A stretch of DNA of 59,524 nucleotides, from positions 1 to 59,524 of the forward strand of contig NZ_JARWOV010000307.1 of the NCBI RefSeq assembly GCF_029868855.1. Direction: 5' to 3'. The DNA comes from Nocardia carnea (GTDB taxonomy: Bacteria; Actinomycetota; Actinomycetes; Mycobacteriales; Mycobacteriaceae). The stretch's first letter is position 1, and each line of letters starts with the position of its first letter. Below the pieces are notes generated by a model. The model had not been told where the DNA came from and searched no databases. It saw only the letters and a program-made list of their open reading frames with translations. The position numbers were made by a program, and so were the translations under genes. Positions 27,616 to 35,825 of this stretch are shown here, piece by piece.

Positions 27616-28494
27616 TCAGGAATCCCGGCCCGCCATCAACTCGAAAATCGAGACCGGGCGCCCGGCTTCGGCACTGGCCGTACGCGCGCGCCGCCAGAGC
27701 CCCTGCGCGGTACGCGACAGGGTGGCATCCACACCGGCCTCCTCGCTCGCATCGATGATGTGCTGCGCGCCGGCATCCATCATCGCGAAGGCAGCCAGAT
27801 CGCCCCACCCGCCCTTCTGGGCGGCCGCCGCGTACTCGGCCATGAAGAACGGATAGGCCTCGGCGGAACGCTGCGCATACGGCAGGAATCGGTCGATATC
27901 GTTGCCGGAGCGGTGGATCAGGGCCAGTGCCTGATCGAACGCGAGCATCCACGGATGGAAAACGATCAGCAGCGCCTGATAGAACACCTGCGCCAAACCG
28001 TCGTCGTCACCCAGATACTCCTGCGGACTCAACGGCCGCAACAGTTCGGCGTGGGCATCGAATACCTCCCGCGGCCCGCTGTAGAAGATGTACGAGGCGG
28101 GGTGGGCGATATTGTCGCCCGCGGACATGAAGCCGCCGGAGAGAAATTGCGCCCCGTGTGAACGCACCCACTGTCCGCCTTTGCGGGCGTTCTCCGGAGA
28201 ATCCGAGGAAAGATTAACGATGACTTTGCCCCGCAACGCATCGGTCGCCTGGCCGAGAACGTCGTACATCGCGTCGTAGTGGGTCAAGCTGAGGACGGTC
28301 ACCTCGCCGGCGGCCAGCGCCTCGGCCACTGTCGCGGCCCGGCGTGCACCCGCCTCGACCATGGCTTCGGCCTTCTCGGGGCTGCGATTCCAGACGGTGA
28401 CCTCGACACCCTCCGCCAGGAAAGCCCGCACCATGGCCTGCCCCATCGGGCCCAGGCCGATCACACTGACCGACCGAGTGTTCTGTTGCGACAT
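27616..28494 (-). CDS. NADP-dependent imine reductase-like dehydrogenase
   Basis: The 292-residue protein begins with a Rossmann motif VIGLGPMGQAM (GxGxxG, about 12-17) and NRSPEKAE at the second strand end, a pattern of the 6-phosphogluconate/beta-hydroxyacid dehydrogenase superfamily. The helical C-terminal domain and LSSDSPENARKGGQWV match the imine reductase branch, which reduces cyclic imines to amines with NADPH. The ATG at 28494 begins MSQQNTRSVSVIG; the in-frame upstream extension is Arg-rich and unlikely. Divergent from an HxlR regulator, a common arrangement in which the regulator controls the enzyme. Confidence 0.85.
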   Translation of the reverse strand: MSQQNTRSVSVIGLGPMGQAMVRAFLAEGVEVTVWNRSPEKAEAMVEAGARRAATVAEALAAGEVTVLSLTHYDAMYDVLGQATDALRGKVIVNLSSDSPENARKGGQWVRSHGAQFLSGGFMSAGDNIAHPASYIFYSGPREVFDAHAELLRPLSPQEYLGDDDGLAQVFYQALLIVFHPWMLAFDQALALIHRSGNDIDRFLPYAQRSAEAYPFFMAEYAAAAQKGGWGDLAAFAMMDAGAQHIIDASEEAGVDATLSRTAQGLWRRARTASAEAGRPVSIFELMAGRDS

Positions 28495-28569
28495 CGGATT
28501 CCTTTTCGTCGTGATCGAACTATTTCGGCGCCGGAACCGATACTGCGTTCCCGCAGGTAAGGTGGACAA

Positions 28570-28581
28570 GAACGTACGTTC
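28570..28581. promoter_or_regulatory. palindromic operator candidate for the HxlR regulator
   Basis: GAACGTACGTTC is a perfect 12-bp palindrome in the 135-base divergent region, 76 bases from the imine reductase start and 49 from the HxlR start. Confidence 0.5.
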
Positions 28582-28629
28582 GGGTGGGGTTGCTCACCTC
28601 GAGGTCCGTAACGAGGTCGGGAGGTCGCG

Positions 28630-28974
28630 GTGGCCGGTGTAAGTGATGTAGATCACGATGTGTGTGGTATGTCCCTGGCGATCGACGTGGTCGGCGGTAA
28701 GTGGAAACTGCATCTGATGTGGGTTTTGGGCGCGGGCCCCCAGCGCTTCGGACAGATCCACCGGGCACTGACCGGAGTCAGCGAAAAGGTGCTGACCGAG
28801 AACCTGCGCCAGCTGGAGGCCGCCGGAGTCGTTCATCGCGAGATCTATCCGGAGGTTCCACCCCGGGTCGAATACTCACTCACCGCGCTGGGTGAAGACC
28901 TGGCCCGCGCCCTACGCCCCTTGGAGGAATGGGGCGATCGGCACCGCGGACACCTGCTGGACATCGCCTGCTGA
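28630..28974 (+). CDS. HxlR-family winged-helix regulator
   Basis: The 114-residue protein has an N-terminal cysteine (C12), the family core LAIDVVGGKWKLHLMWVL, the recognition region KVLTENLRQLEAAGVVHR and the wing EVPPRVEYSLTALG. HxlR regulators respond to aldehydes or oxidants, sometimes through the N-terminal Cys. Divergent transcription from the imine reductase and the palindrome between them suggest local control. The start is GTG 28630, with GGGAGG just upstream. Confidence 0.88.
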   Translation: MAGVSDVDHDVCGMSLAIDVVGGKWKLHLMWVLGAGPQRFGQIHRALTGVSEKVLTENLRQLEAAGVVHREIYPEVPPRVEYSLTALGEDLARALRPLEEWGDRHRGHLLDIAC

Positions 28975-29194
28975 CCCCTACCGCAAAGGCATTGCGCCAC
29001 AACGGCTGGGTGTGCGCGCCGGATGCCGGGCCGGTATCCCGGGCGTCGCACGCGCCCCGTCCGGCAATCGAGCGGTATATGCGTCGACAGACCCTCTGAC
29101 CCGGATACGTTGGCGGCACGCGGAACAGGTGCACCGGGAAGTCCGGACCGCTCTAGGAGTCGAAGCACGGTTACGGGGGTTTCGCCCGAACGAT

Positions 29195-29233
29195 AAACGC
29201 TCTCTACCTGAATGTTCAGGTAGAGAGCGTTTT
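29195..29233 (-). terminator. terminator of tRNA-Ala
   Basis: A perfect 18-bp stem (arms about 29195-29212 and 29215-29232) with a two-base loop starts 2 bases beyond the tRNA 3' end and includes flanking A/T runs on both sides. Confidence 0.85.
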
Positions 29234-29234
29234 G

Positions 29235-29307
29235 TGGAGCCTAGGGGAATCGAACCCCTAACCCCTGCCTTGCAAAGGCAGTGCTCTGCCAATTGAGCTA
29301 AGGCCCC
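29235..29307 (-). tRNA. tRNA-Ala (anticodon TGC)
   Basis: A 73-nt cloverleaf on the minus strand: acceptor GGGGCCT (29301-29307) pairs with AGGCTCC (29236-29242), including the G3-U70 wobble that identifies alanine tRNA. The anticodon loop TTTGCAA gives TGC, and the T arm AGGGGTTCGATTCCCCT is clear. CCA is not encoded. A canonical promoter lies upstream at 29343-29372. tRNA-Ile and tRNA-Ala near gyrA match mycobacteria, but here about 2.6 kb of accessory genes separates them. Confidence 0.96.
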
Positions 29308-29342
29308 GGGCAGATGCGCGACCGCGGTGAGTCGCCTGCGAA

Positions 29343-29372
29343 ACAGTAGCGTTCCGGCACGTACACCGTCAA
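29343..29372 (-). promoter_or_regulatory. promoter of tRNA-Ala
   Basis: On the minus strand TTGACG (29367-29372) and TACTGT (29343-29348) are separated by 18 bases, a good housekeeping promoter about 36 bases upstream of the tRNA. Confidence 0.65.
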
Positions 29373-29400
29373 ACAAGCCTACCCGGCGATAACCGGGCGT

Positions 29401-30678
29401 TCACCTGCGCAGGGCACCGGTGGCCTCGAACTCCGCCTCCCGGCCCTGCATCTGTTCGCGGTACCAGTTCTCGCGATGCCAGAGCATCACCTTTTCGTGC
29501 AGGCGTCCGAGCGGCGGCACTCGTCGCGCCAATTCCACTGCGGTGACCAGTGGGATCCGGGCAATCGGAAGCAGTACCCAGGGGAACGCCGACGGCATGC
29601 GGTACTTCCGGCGAGTGGTAGGCAGCATGTACAAGGCCGGGTAGGCGGAGTTGATCCGATAGTTGTAGTGCGCCCGCAGACGGGCTATTCCGCGCTGTTC
29701 GGGCCGGGGCGCGAAGGCCGCCGGATACGACTCGATGAGCTCGTTGCCCTGATCGCCGGAATCGTGGGCACGGGCGATCAGGGTCATGGCCATGACCCGC
29801 AGCGTGTCGGGCACGGTTTCCGGATGCCAGGTGAGCCGGACGCCGAGTAGGTAGCCCATGTACTTCTGGAAGTGCAGCAGCGCCCGGAATTCCGCCGGGC
29901 TGGTCTGATAGCCGAGCGCCCACAATCCCAATCCGGGGATGGTGCTGCCGGCGATCAAGGTCAGCAATTGGTAGGTCTGGCTGATCGGCAGCCCCCACCG
30001 TTCGGTGTCCCATTCGGGGTGCCGCGCGACCCCCGCGCGCACCGAAACGTGCATGATACGCACCTTCAGAGCAGTAGCCCGGCCCGGCGATCCGGGTGTC
30101 AGCAGTGCGCCGGGCTCCGACACATCCATCCAGAACCGGCAGGTTTCCAAGAAGCGGCGCAACGCGCTGTCGCCGGCGTAGCCGCCGGCCAGCGACAGCG
30201 GGGTGGCGACGGCGGCTTCGGTGTACATCTCCAGAGTTTCGGCCCCCGCGAAGCTGAACAGCATGGTGCCCCACCGGCGCCAGACCGCTGCGCCGCGTTC
30301 GACCAGGTCAGGGCGCACCCACTCCGGCACGGTCTCGAACTCGTCGAACAGCGCGCGCATCGCCGGCGGCGGATCGGTGATGCTGTCGATACCGTCGCTC
30401 AGCGCGGTATCCAGCAGTCGCCGCCCGTTCTCGCGACCGTCCGCGCCGCGCAGCACCTCGGCGACGAACCGTTCCGCCACCGGATCACCGGCGAACATGT
30501 CCGCGCACAAGGCCTTCGCCTGTTCGTCGGTCGGGAAGAGGTCGCTACCGGTCACGGCACGTACCAGGCGTTCCACCGTCCGCACCCGCGGATCGGTCCG
30601 GGCCTGCCAGTACCTAAAGCTCTCCGGGCACCGAAAGGCCGGGTCTTCGGTATCCGCTACCACCACTGGTGTCGACAT
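29401..30678 (-). CDS. lcp: latex-clearing-protein-like haem oxygenase (DUF2236/MpaB family)
   Basis: The 425-residue protein has the DUF2236 fold. RRFLET (R175, T179) and KVRIMHVSVR (H210) line up in spacing with R164, T168 and the haem ligand H198 of Streptomyces K30 Lcp, which cleaves poly(cis-1,4-isoprene) into oligo-isoprenoids. The residue equivalent to Lcp K167 appears to be Glu (E178), so the substrate could differ. No obvious signal peptide is seen from ATG 30678, whereas characterised Lcps are secreted. It is divergent from a TetR gene, as lcp and lcpR are in Gordonia. The symbol is tentative. Confidence 0.72.
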   Translation of the reverse strand: MSTPVVVADTEDPAFRCPESFRYWQARTDPRVRTVERLVRAVTGSDLFPTDEQAKALCADMFAGDPVAERFVAEVLRGADGRENGRRLLDTALSDGIDSITDPPPAMRALFDEFETVPEWVRPDLVERGAAVWRRWGTMLFSFAGAETLEMYTEAAVATPLSLAGGYAGDSALRRFLETCRFWMDVSEPGALLTPGSPGRATALKVRIMHVSVRAGVARHPEWDTERWGLPISQTYQLLTLIAGSTIPGLGLWALGYQTSPAEFRALLHFQKYMGYLLGVRLTWHPETVPDTLRVMAMTLIARAHDSGDQGNELIESYPAAFAPRPEQRGIARLRAHYNYRINSAYPALYMLPTTRRKYRMPSAFPWVLLPIARIPLVTAVELARRVPPLGRLHEKVMLWHRENWYREQMQGREAEFEATGALRR

Positions 30679-30748
30679 CGCTGTCCTCCCTGCCGAGCCG
30701 GCCCGCGGCAGCGCCCTGACCCATGCCACGGGCCGGCCCCCGCCGAAA

Positions 30749-30797
30749 CCATACTTCAATGTATGGATTAACAGTACTGAACAGTACGGAGTACGGG
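30749..30797. promoter_or_regulatory. operator region between lcp-like and tetR genes
   Basis: CCATAC and GTATGG are inverted around a 6-base spacer (30749-30766). Directly after it, ACAGTAC occurs twice exactly 10 bases apart (30771 and 30781) and GTAC recurs a third time at about 30791. The arrangement suits a TetR operator covering the promoter of the lcp-like gene. Confidence 0.5.
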
Positions 30798-30910
30798 AAG
30801 ATGGGAACGCCTTCCCGAGGAATTCGCGACCATCCGCTCGAGGCATAAGCGGTCAACCGCCCACGGCAGCCATAATCACCGGATCCTCCGAGCCCACCGG
30901 GCGCCTCCCC

Positions 30911-30916
30911 TACCAT
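30911..30916 (+). promoter_or_regulatory. -10 element, probable leaderless start of tetR
   Basis: TACCAT (TANNNT) ends 6 bases before the ATG at 30923, and there is no ribosome binding site. Confidence 0.45.
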
Positions 30917-30922
30917 CGGTGT

Positions 30923-31594
30923 ATGGGACTCAGCGGCGATCGGTCGGAGAAGATAACGGCGGGCTCCGACGCCGCGGAACCGCCCGCTGAACGAGCCACG
31001 CCGAGTCGGCCGAGATCGAAAAAGGCCCAGGCACAGCAGCGGCAACGTCGGCGCACCGCCCGGCTCTCCTACGACGACTGGGTCGACGGCGCCCTGAATC
31101 TGCTGTCACGCGAGGGTGTAGGAGCGATCAAGATCCAGCGGCTGTGCCAGGAACTGGGCGTCACGAAGGGCAGCTTCTACTGGCATTTCGATGATATCGA
31201 ACAACTCATGACGGCCATGGCGGACCGCTGGAGCGCGATCCAGAGCCGGACGGTCCGCGATCTGGCCGCTTTCGCGGAGATCCCGGTGGAGGAACGGATC
31301 GAGAAAATGGCGGCAATGCTGGTGGATCAACGCCACTGGATCGTGGAGACCAGCGTGCGGGAATGGTCACGCACCAACCCGAAAGTGGCGGCCGCAGTGC
31401 GCAACCTCGATCAGCGCGTTTTCGAAACCGTCAAACGCACCATGCTCGACCTGGGTTTCGACGAGAACCAGGCCGGGATCCGGGCGGGCGCGATGGTCTA
31501 TATCGGCCTCGGATTGATCCACGGCCGGGACAACCTGCCGACACCGTCCACCGCGCAGGTGTCCTCGGTCATCGAACTGCTGGCCCGGCCGTGA
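30923..31594 (+). CDS. TetR-family regulator (LcpR-like)
   Basis: The 223-residue protein has a basic, disordered N terminus (about 1-45), a TetR HTH (about 50-95: WVDGALNLLSREGVGAIKIQ, LCQELGVTKGSFYWHFDDIE) and an all-helical ligand domain. It is divergent from the lcp-like gene, so it probably represses that gene and itself. The ATG at 30923 is supported by the leaderless -10; the much longer in-frame opening upstream runs through the lcp gene's coding region. Confidence 0.86.
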   Translation: MGLSGDRSEKITAGSDAAEPPAERATPSRPRSKKAQAQQRQRRRTARLSYDDWVDGALNLLSREGVGAIKIQRLCQELGVTKGSFYWHFDDIEQLMTAMADRWSAIQSRTVRDLAAFAEIPVEERIEKMAAMLVDQRHWIVETSVREWSRTNPKVAAAVRNLDQRVFETVKRTMLDLGFDENQAGIRAGAMVYIGLGLIHGRDNLPTPSTAQVSSVIELLARP

Positions 31595-31632
31595 TCACCG
31601 GCAGGCGAGCGACCGGCCCGCCGGAAACGAAA

Positions 31633-31740
31633 TCAGCGAGTGGTGACCTCATGCCACATATCGGCCTCATCCCGCTTGCGCAGCTTGCTGATACCGATGA
31701 GAACCGCAGCGACAATTCCGATGGTGAGAACGTATTTCAT
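31633..31740 (-). CDS. DLW-39 family microprotein
   Basis: This 35-residue reading frame (too short for most gene finders) encodes MKYVLTIGIVAAVLIGISKL followed by a basic/acidic turn and the ending DMWHEVTTR. Short proteins with one N-terminal membrane segment and a near-invariant D-L-W motif, encoded close to gyrA in actinobacteria, form the DLW-39 family; here the motif is D-M-W. Function is unknown. GAAGAA lies just before the ATG at 31740. It is downstream of tRNA-Ile on the same strand and convergent with the TetR gene. Confidence 0.75.
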   Translation of the reverse strand: MKYVLTIGIVAAVLIGISKLRKRDEADMWHEVTTR

Positions 31741-31830
31741 TTCTTCAGCCTAACTCTGTTGGGCGGCGCCGACTCATCCAGGACCGTTGGTTGCGGTAAC
31801 GAGAAGGGCCGGATTCGGAGGGAAAGGAAA

Positions 31831-31862
31831 ACGACCTCCGAACCGTTTCCGGTGGAGGTCGT
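31831..31862 (-). terminator. terminator of tRNA-Ile
   Basis: CGACCTCC (31832-31839) pairs with GGAGGTCG (31854-31861), with a nested ACCG/CGGT stem inside. On the minus strand it is followed by TTTTCC. It lies 18 bases beyond the tRNA 3' end. Confidence 0.7.
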
Positions 31863-31879
31863 CGATGTATTACAGGGAG

Positions 31880-31953
31880 TGGGTCTAGGAGGACTTGAAC
31901 CTCCGACCTCTTCGTTATCAGCGAAGCGCTCTAACCGCCTGAGCTATAGACCC
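31880..31953 (-). tRNA. tRNA-Ile (anticodon GAT)
   Basis: A 74-nt cloverleaf on the minus strand: acceptor GGGTCTA (31947-31953) pairs with TAGACCC (31881-31887). The anticodon stem-loop CTTCGCTGATAACGAAG reads GAT, and the T arm GGAGGTTCAAGTCCTCC is clear. CCA is not encoded. A -10-like TACTAT (complement of 31970-31975) lies about 20 bases upstream. The gene follows the gyrB-gyrA-DUF3566 cluster, the conserved position. Confidence 0.96.
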
Positions 31954-32129
31954 GTGGTTTCGACCGCCGATAGTAAGGTGACTTTCCTACCGGAACCGGC
32001 CGAGAACAGAGACTACCCGAACGACCGCCGTACAACCAAAACCACTGGTCACAGCCTCGAAGACGTTCGGTTTTCCCTGCACGGCGGCCGGTGCCCGGAT
32101 CCAGGCACCGGCCGTCGCGTCGACCGAAT

Positions 32130-33212
32130 TCAGTCGGGGTCGGCCAGGGTGACCTGGATACCGCCGACCATATCGCAGCACTGGTTGTAGATGAACGTCC
32201 CAACGGTCGCCAGCGCGGTGAACAGCACCACGTTGATCAGCCCGATCACCCCGGCATAGCCGAAGACCGTCCCGGCGTCGATGAGCCCGACCGAGCCGCT
32301 GTCCGGAGACACCATATCGGTGAAGGTGCTGTTGAGCCGCTCCCAAACACCCATACCCGCCAGCACCATGTACAGCAGCGCGACCGCGATCATCCAGACG
32401 AAGAACATGGCGATACTGATCACCAGGGTGATCTTCAGTGTCGACCACGGGTCGATCCGCCGGACCTGCACCGTGGCCCGCAGCGGCTCACCACCGAGCA
32501 CCGCCTGCGGTAGGCCCCGCGGAGCCGGCGAGCCCGTCGGCCCCGACGACACCGGCGGGGTGTAGGCGGGCGGCGGCGTGTGCTGCTCGGGCGGCAGCGG
32601 ATGCCGGATCTCGGAGAGATCGGGCATATCCTTGGCCAGCTCCGGGCGGGCGATACTGCGGGTAGGCCCGTCCAGGCCAACGGATTTGGCCATAGCAGCT
32701 TCCTTACGGGCCGCCTTGGCCGCCAGATCGCTCGTGGTGCGGGCATTGGTGACCCCGCCGCTCAGCCCGACCGAACGCGGCTGTGCCCCACCCACCGGGG
32801 TGTGGCCCGGCCGCGGCAGATTGGACTGGGGCTCACGCTGCGGCAGATTGGACTGGGGCTCACGCTGCGGCAACTGCGACCAGCCCTCCTGGAACCGGCC
32901 CTGCTCGCCACCGTTACCGCCACCGGACTGCTGTTTCTGGGCGCCGGAACCCTGGGGGCCGGGGTTCGGCGATCCGGCATTACGCGGTTCGGACGCGAAT
33001 TCGCCCTGCTGCTCCTGGTTTTCGGGCGCGGAGCCGTCGGCGGGCGCGCCGCCGGACGCATTGCCGCCCGGCTGCCCGCCCCCGGACTGCTCGTTGTCCG
33101 CGGCATCACCCGGCCGCTGGATCGGGCGCGGCGAAATCGGGGACGGAGTGACCCTCTCGGTCACACCGTTCGTCTGCTGCCGCTCGTCGCTCGGCTGTTT
33201 CGGAGTGGTCAA
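32130..33212 (-). CDS. DUF3566 transmembrane protein
   Basis: The 360-residue protein has a long Pro/Gln/Gly-rich disordered N terminus (about 1-240) and a C-terminal DUF3566 domain with two membrane helices (about 258-285 and 318-342), starting at VQVRRIDPWSTLKITLVIS. It sits directly after gyrA (39-base gap), as in mycobacteria (Rv0007 position); its function is unknown. TTG 33212 is used because GAGGA lies 6 bases upstream; no better ATG or GTG is near. A perfect 27-bp duplication (about 32818-32871) encodes two copies of LPQREPQSN. Confidence 0.85.
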   Translation of the reverse strand: MTTPKQPSDERQQTNGVTERVTPSPISPRPIQRPGDAADNEQSGGGQPGGNASGGAPADGSAPENQEQQGEFASEPRNAGSPNPGPQGSGAQKQQSGGGNGGEQGRFQEGWSQLPQREPQSNLPQREPQSNLPRPGHTPVGGAQPRSVGLSGGVTNARTTSDLAAKAARKEAAMAKSVGLDGPTRSIARPELAKDMPDLSEIRHPLPPEQHTPPPAYTPPVSSGPTGSPAPRGLPQAVLGGEPLRATVQVRRIDPWSTLKITLVISIAMFFVWMIAVALLYMVLAGMGVWERLNSTFTDMVSPDSGSVGLIDAGTVFGYAGVIGLINVVLFTALATVGTFIYNQCCDMVGGIQVTLADPD

Positions 33213-33251
33213 TGGGAATCCTCGGATCCGTTCTTTGCCGCCGATATGGAT

Positions 33252-35753
33252 TTACTGCTCGGGGGAATCGCCACCGTCGATCTGCTCGGGCTCGTCGGCG
33301 TTACGTGCGATCGCAAGCAAGGTATCGCCCTCGCCGAGGTTCATCAATCGCACGCCCTTGGTCTGCCTACCGGCCTTACGGACCTGCCGGGCGGCAGTGC
33401 GGATAACCCCACCGCTGGACGTGATCGCATACAGCTCGTCGTCGTCGTCGACGATGAGCGCACCCACCAGGGTGCCACGCCGGGCGTCGAACTGGATGGT
33501 CAATACACCTTTTCCGCCGCGACCCTGGGCGGTGTACTCCTCGATGGCGGTGCGCTTCGCATAACCACCGGACGTCGCGACCAGCAGATATGTCCCGTCG
33601 CGGACCACATTGAGCGACAGCAGCGCGTCATCGGCATTGAACCGCATACCCTGCACACCCGAAGTGGCCCGGCCCATCGGGCGCAACGCCTCATCGGTGG
33701 CGGAGAAACGGATCGACTGCCCCTGCGCCGAGACCAGCAGCAGATCGTCTTCGGCGGAACACAGTACGGCGCCGACCAATTCGTCGTTGTCGCGCAAGTT
33801 CACAGCGACGATGCCGCCGCTGCGGTTGGAGTCGAAGTCCACCAGCCGCGACTTCTTGACCAGGCCCTTCTGCGTCGCCAGCACGAGGTAGGCGGCATCC
33901 TCGTAGGATTTGATCCGGATTACCTGGGCGATCTTCTCGTCCGGCTGGAAAGCCAGCAGATTCGCCACGTGCTGCCCGCGTGCCGTGCGGTTGGCCTCCG
34001 GCAGCTCATATGCCTTGGCCCGGTATACCCGGCCTTTGTTGGTGAAGAACAACAACCAGTCGTGGGTCGACGTCACGAAGAAGTGCCGAACGATATCGTC
34101 CTGCTTCAGACCCGCGCCCTGCACACCCTTACCGCCGCGCTTCTGGCTGCGGTAGAGATCGGTCTTGGTGCGTTTGGCGTAACCGGTTTCGGTGATCGTG
34201 ACCACCACGTCCTCGCGGGCGATCAGATCCTCGTCGGCAACATCGCCGTCGGCGGAAATGATCTGGGTACGCCGCTCGTCGCCGTAGCGTTCCACGATTT
34301 CGGCCAGTTCGTCCCGGACGATGGCCCGCTGCCGCTCCGGCTTCTCCAGAATATCTTTCAGATCGGCGATTTCGGCTTCGAGCTTGGCCAACTCGTCGAC
34401 GATCTTCTGCCGCTCCAGCGCAGACAGCCGGCGCAGCTGCATATCCAGGATCGCGGTGGCCTGGGTTTCGTCGATATCGAGTAGTTGCATCAGGCCGGTG
34501 CGCGCGGTCTCGGTATTGGCCGAGCGGCGGATCAGCGCGATGACCTCGTCGAGCATATCGAGCGCCTTGACCAGGCCGCGCAGGATATGTGCCCGTTCCT
34601 CGGCCTTGCGCAGCAGGTACCGGGTGCGCCGGACGATCACATCGAGCTGATGGTTCACATACAGCCGGATCATCTGGTCCAGGCGCAGCGTACGCGGCAC
34701 GCCCTCGACGATGGAGAGCATATTCGCGCCGAAACTGGTCTGCAGCTGGGTGTGCTTGTACAGATTGTTCAGCACGACCTTCGCGATCGCATCGCGTTTG
34801 ACCGTGACCACGATACGCAGACCCGCCCGGTCCGACGATTCGTCGTGGATATCGGACACGCCGGCGATCCGGCCGTCCTTGACCTGTTCGGCGATCGCAT
34901 TGATGAAGTTGTCGGTATTGACCTGGTACGGCAGTTCGGTGATGACGATGGTGGTGCGGCCGCGGGCGTCCTCTTCGATCTCCACCACACCGCGCATCCG
35001 GATGGAACCGCGGCCGGTGGTGTAGGCGTCGTGGATGCCCTGGGTGCCGACGATGAGCCCGGAGGTCGGGAAGTCCGGTCCCTTCACCCGCTCCATACAT
35101 GCGGCGAGTGTGGCTTCTTCGTCGGCGTCGTGGTTGTCCAGCGCCCAGTAGATCGCCTCGGCCAGTTCGTTGAGATTGTGCGGCGGAATGTTGGTCGCCA
35201 TCCCGACCGCGATACCGTTGCTGCCGTTCATCAGCATATTCGGCACACGGCTGGGCAGAACGACCGGTTCCTGGGTCTTACCGTCGTAGTTGGCGATGAA
35301 ATCGACGGTGTCGTGATCGATTTCGCGCAGCAACTCCATGGCCAGCGGGGTCAGCCGGCATTCGGTGTAACGCATGGCGGCCGCGCCGTCGTTACCGCGG
35401 CTGCCGAAGTTGCCCTGGCCGTCGACCAGCGGATAGCGCATCGCCCACGGTTGCGCCATCCGCACCAGGGTGTCGTAGATGGCCGAATCGCCGTGCGGGT
35501 GATAGTTACCCATGGTGTCGGCGACCGGACGCGCGGATTTCACGTAACTACGGTCGGGCCGGTATCCGTTGTCGTGCATCGCGTACAGGATCCGGCGGTG
35601 CACCGGTTTGAGGCCGTCGCGGACCTCCGGCAGTGCGCGGCCCACGATCACGCTCATCGCGTAATCGATGTAGCTGTTCTGCATCTCCTGCTGGATATCG
35701 ACCGGTTCGATCCGGTCGCCCGCACTCTCCGGCGGCAGGGTTGTGTCGGTCAT
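33252..35753 (-). CDS. gyrA: DNA gyrase subunit A
   Basis: The 833-residue breakage-reunion subunit has the catalytic tyrosine Y129 in AAMRYTE and a C-terminal set of beta-pinwheel repeats including the GyrA-box QKRGGKG. The quinolone-resistance region HPHGDSAIYD (85-94) has Ser at position 90, equivalent to E. coli S83, where M. tuberculosis has Ala. With GyrB it introduces negative supercoils. ATG 35753 follows AGGAG. No intein is present. It is 72 bases downstream of gyrB and probably co-transcribed. Confidence 0.98.
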   Translation of the reverse strand: MTDTTLPPESAGDRIEPVDIQQEMQNSYIDYAMSVIVGRALPEVRDGLKPVHRRILYAMHDNGYRPDRSYVKSARPVADTMGNYHPHGDSAIYDTLVRMAQPWAMRYPLVDGQGNFGSRGNDGAAAMRYTECRLTPLAMELLREIDHDTVDFIANYDGKTQEPVVLPSRVPNMLMNGSNGIAVGMATNIPPHNLNELAEAIYWALDNHDADEEATLAACMERVKGPDFPTSGLIVGTQGIHDAYTTGRGSIRMRGVVEIEEDARGRTTIVITELPYQVNTDNFINAIAEQVKDGRIAGVSDIHDESSDRAGLRIVVTVKRDAIAKVVLNNLYKHTQLQTSFGANMLSIVEGVPRTLRLDQMIRLYVNHQLDVIVRRTRYLLRKAEERAHILRGLVKALDMLDEVIALIRRSANTETARTGLMQLLDIDETQATAILDMQLRRLSALERQKIVDELAKLEAEIADLKDILEKPERQRAIVRDELAEIVERYGDERRTQIISADGDVADEDLIAREDVVVTITETGYAKRTKTDLYRSQKRGGKGVQGAGLKQDDIVRHFFVTSTHDWLLFFTNKGRVYRAKAYELPEANRTARGQHVANLLAFQPDEKIAQVIRIKSYEDAAYLVLATQKGLVKKSRLVDFDSNRSGGIVAVNLRDNDELVGAVLCSAEDDLLLVSAQGQSIRFSATDEALRPMGRATSGVQGMRFNADDALLSLNVVRDGTYLLVATSGGYAKRTAIEEYTAQGRGGKGVLTIQFDARRGTLVGALIVDDDDELYAITSSGGVIRTAARQVRKAGRQTKGVRLMNLGEGDTLLAIARNADEPEQIDGGDSPEQ

Positions 35754-35825
35754 GCAATCTCCTAGGTACTGACGGATAACGGCGGATCACCGCGCGCTGC
35801 TGCGCTGCGGGTGCAACCGCCGCTA

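Noticed and set aside
29195..29233. Long perfect hairpin beside tRNA-Ala as a mobile-element end
   Set aside because: Its position directly after the tRNA and its flanking A/T runs fit a normal terminator.
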